Assembly (NCBI GenBank): GCA_014378155.1 | Contig: JACMOF010000471.1 | Span: forward strand, 1-8,220 | Length of the DNA stretch: 8,220 nucleotides | Direction of reading: 5' to 3' | From: Caulobacter sp. | Lineage (GTDB): Bacteria > Pseudomonadota > Alphaproteobacteria > Caulobacterales > Caulobacteraceae | Shown here: positions 7,984 through 8,220 of the stretch, piece by piece | Layout of the letters: the number at the start of each line of letters is the position of its first letter | How positions within the stretch are numbered: position 1 is the stretch's first letter | The notes under the pieces: generated by a model | What the model was told of the DNA's origin: nothing | The model's database searches: none | What the model saw: the letters and a program-made list of their open reading frames with translations, nothing else | Made by a program: the position numbers and the translations under genes

Positions 7984-8184
7984 ATGACCGCCGCTTCTCC
8001 CCCTCCGCCCGCCGATCTCGACCCGCGCCTGCTGGAGGTGCTGGTCTGTCCCGTCACCCGCGCGCCACTGTTCTATGACCGCGCCCGGGGCGAGCTGATC
8101 AGCAACGCCGCCAAACTGGCCTATCCGATCCGCGACGGCGTGCCGATCATGCTGCCCGAGGAAGCCCGCAGCCTGGAAGACTAG
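7984..8184 (+). CDS. Trm112-like/UPF0434 family small protein
   Basis: This complete 66-residue protein belongs to the Trm112p-like/YcaR family. The typical sequence '[21 protein letters not shown]' (12-32) and the ending '[18 protein letters not shown]' (45-62) are both present. Many relatives have a CPxC zinc-type pair; here the second Cys is Thr (C22-P-V-T25) and no other Cys exists, so a classical zinc knuckle is not possible. That form is, to my knowledge, common in alphaproteobacteria. Eukaryotic and archaeal Trm112 activates methyltransferases; the bacterial role is unclear. A Pro-rich N-terminus (PPPP, 6-9) precedes the domain. The gene follows the LON-domain gene by 36 bp with no clear SD, and probably belongs to the same operon. 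Confidence 0.9.
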   Translation: MTAASPPPPADLDPRLLEVLVCPVTRAPLFYDRARGELISNAAKLAYPIRDGVPIMLPEEARSLED

Positions 8185-8189
8185 ACACG

Positions 8190-8220
8190 GCCAAGTCCTC
8201 CTCCTGTGGGGAAGGTGTCG
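8190..8220. repeat. Probable start of a dispersed intergenic repeat, cut by window edge
   Basis: After the last stop codon the sequence turns to a CCTCCTCC / GGGGAAGGTGTCG pattern. This resembles an intergenic repeat seen often in Caulobacterales and other alphaproteobacteria, in which a pyrimidine-rich arm is followed by GGGGAAGGTG and a hairpin. Only 31 bp are visible, so pairing and copy number cannot be judged. Confidence 0.3.

Overview
This window looks like chromosomal DNA of a GC-rich alphaproteobacterium, most likely Caulobacterales (Caulobacter or Phenylobacterium type). The reasons are strong G/C third-position bias, a Caulobacter-type ProXp-ala whose key residues fall at the published positions (K45, N46, H130), a CnoX that keeps a WCGPC active site, and a cnoX / LON-domain / Trm112-like gene series that I recall from alphaproteobacteria. 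Nothing was computed or searched; family names rest on recognition of motifs.

Layout: (1) 1-1576, minus strand: glmS, cut by the left window edge (525 residues visible, C-terminus missing). (2) 1736-3085, plus strand: glmM, complete and divergent from glmS across a 159-bp shared upstream region. Together they supply the first two steps from fructose-6-P to UDP-GlcNAc for peptidoglycan and LPS. (3) 3088-3212: a long imperfect inverted repeat between convergent genes, whose arms are themselves hairpins; it resembles a dispersed intergenic repeat. (4) 3220-4076, minus strand: a two-gene operon of a six-helix membrane protein followed by a small winged-helix regulator, preceded by two nearly identical palindromes 30 bp apart that look like operators. 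(5) 4214-4315: an intergenic stretch dense in inverted repeats, including two alternative pairings of the same bases. (6) 4325-5068, minus strand: a DUF6065-like protein. (7) 5171-6240, plus strand: an AAA/NTPase-like protein overlapping by 4 bp with a ProXp-ala editing factor that removes alanine from tRNA-Pro. (8) 6358-8184, plus strand: cnoX (thioredoxin plus TPR chaperone), a stand-alone LON substrate-binding-domain protein, and a Trm112-like small protein. (9) 8185-8220: the start of a probable second intergenic repeat, cut by the window edge.

Most of the window is ordinary housekeeping sequence with no mobile element, phage gene, CRISPR array, rRNA or tRNA. The parts that deserve a second look are the probable autoregulated membrane-protein/regulator operon with its twin operators, the competing secondary structures at 4214-4315, and the translational coupling of an uncharacterised NTPase to a tRNA-editing enzyme. 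I see no convincing new defence or mobile system.
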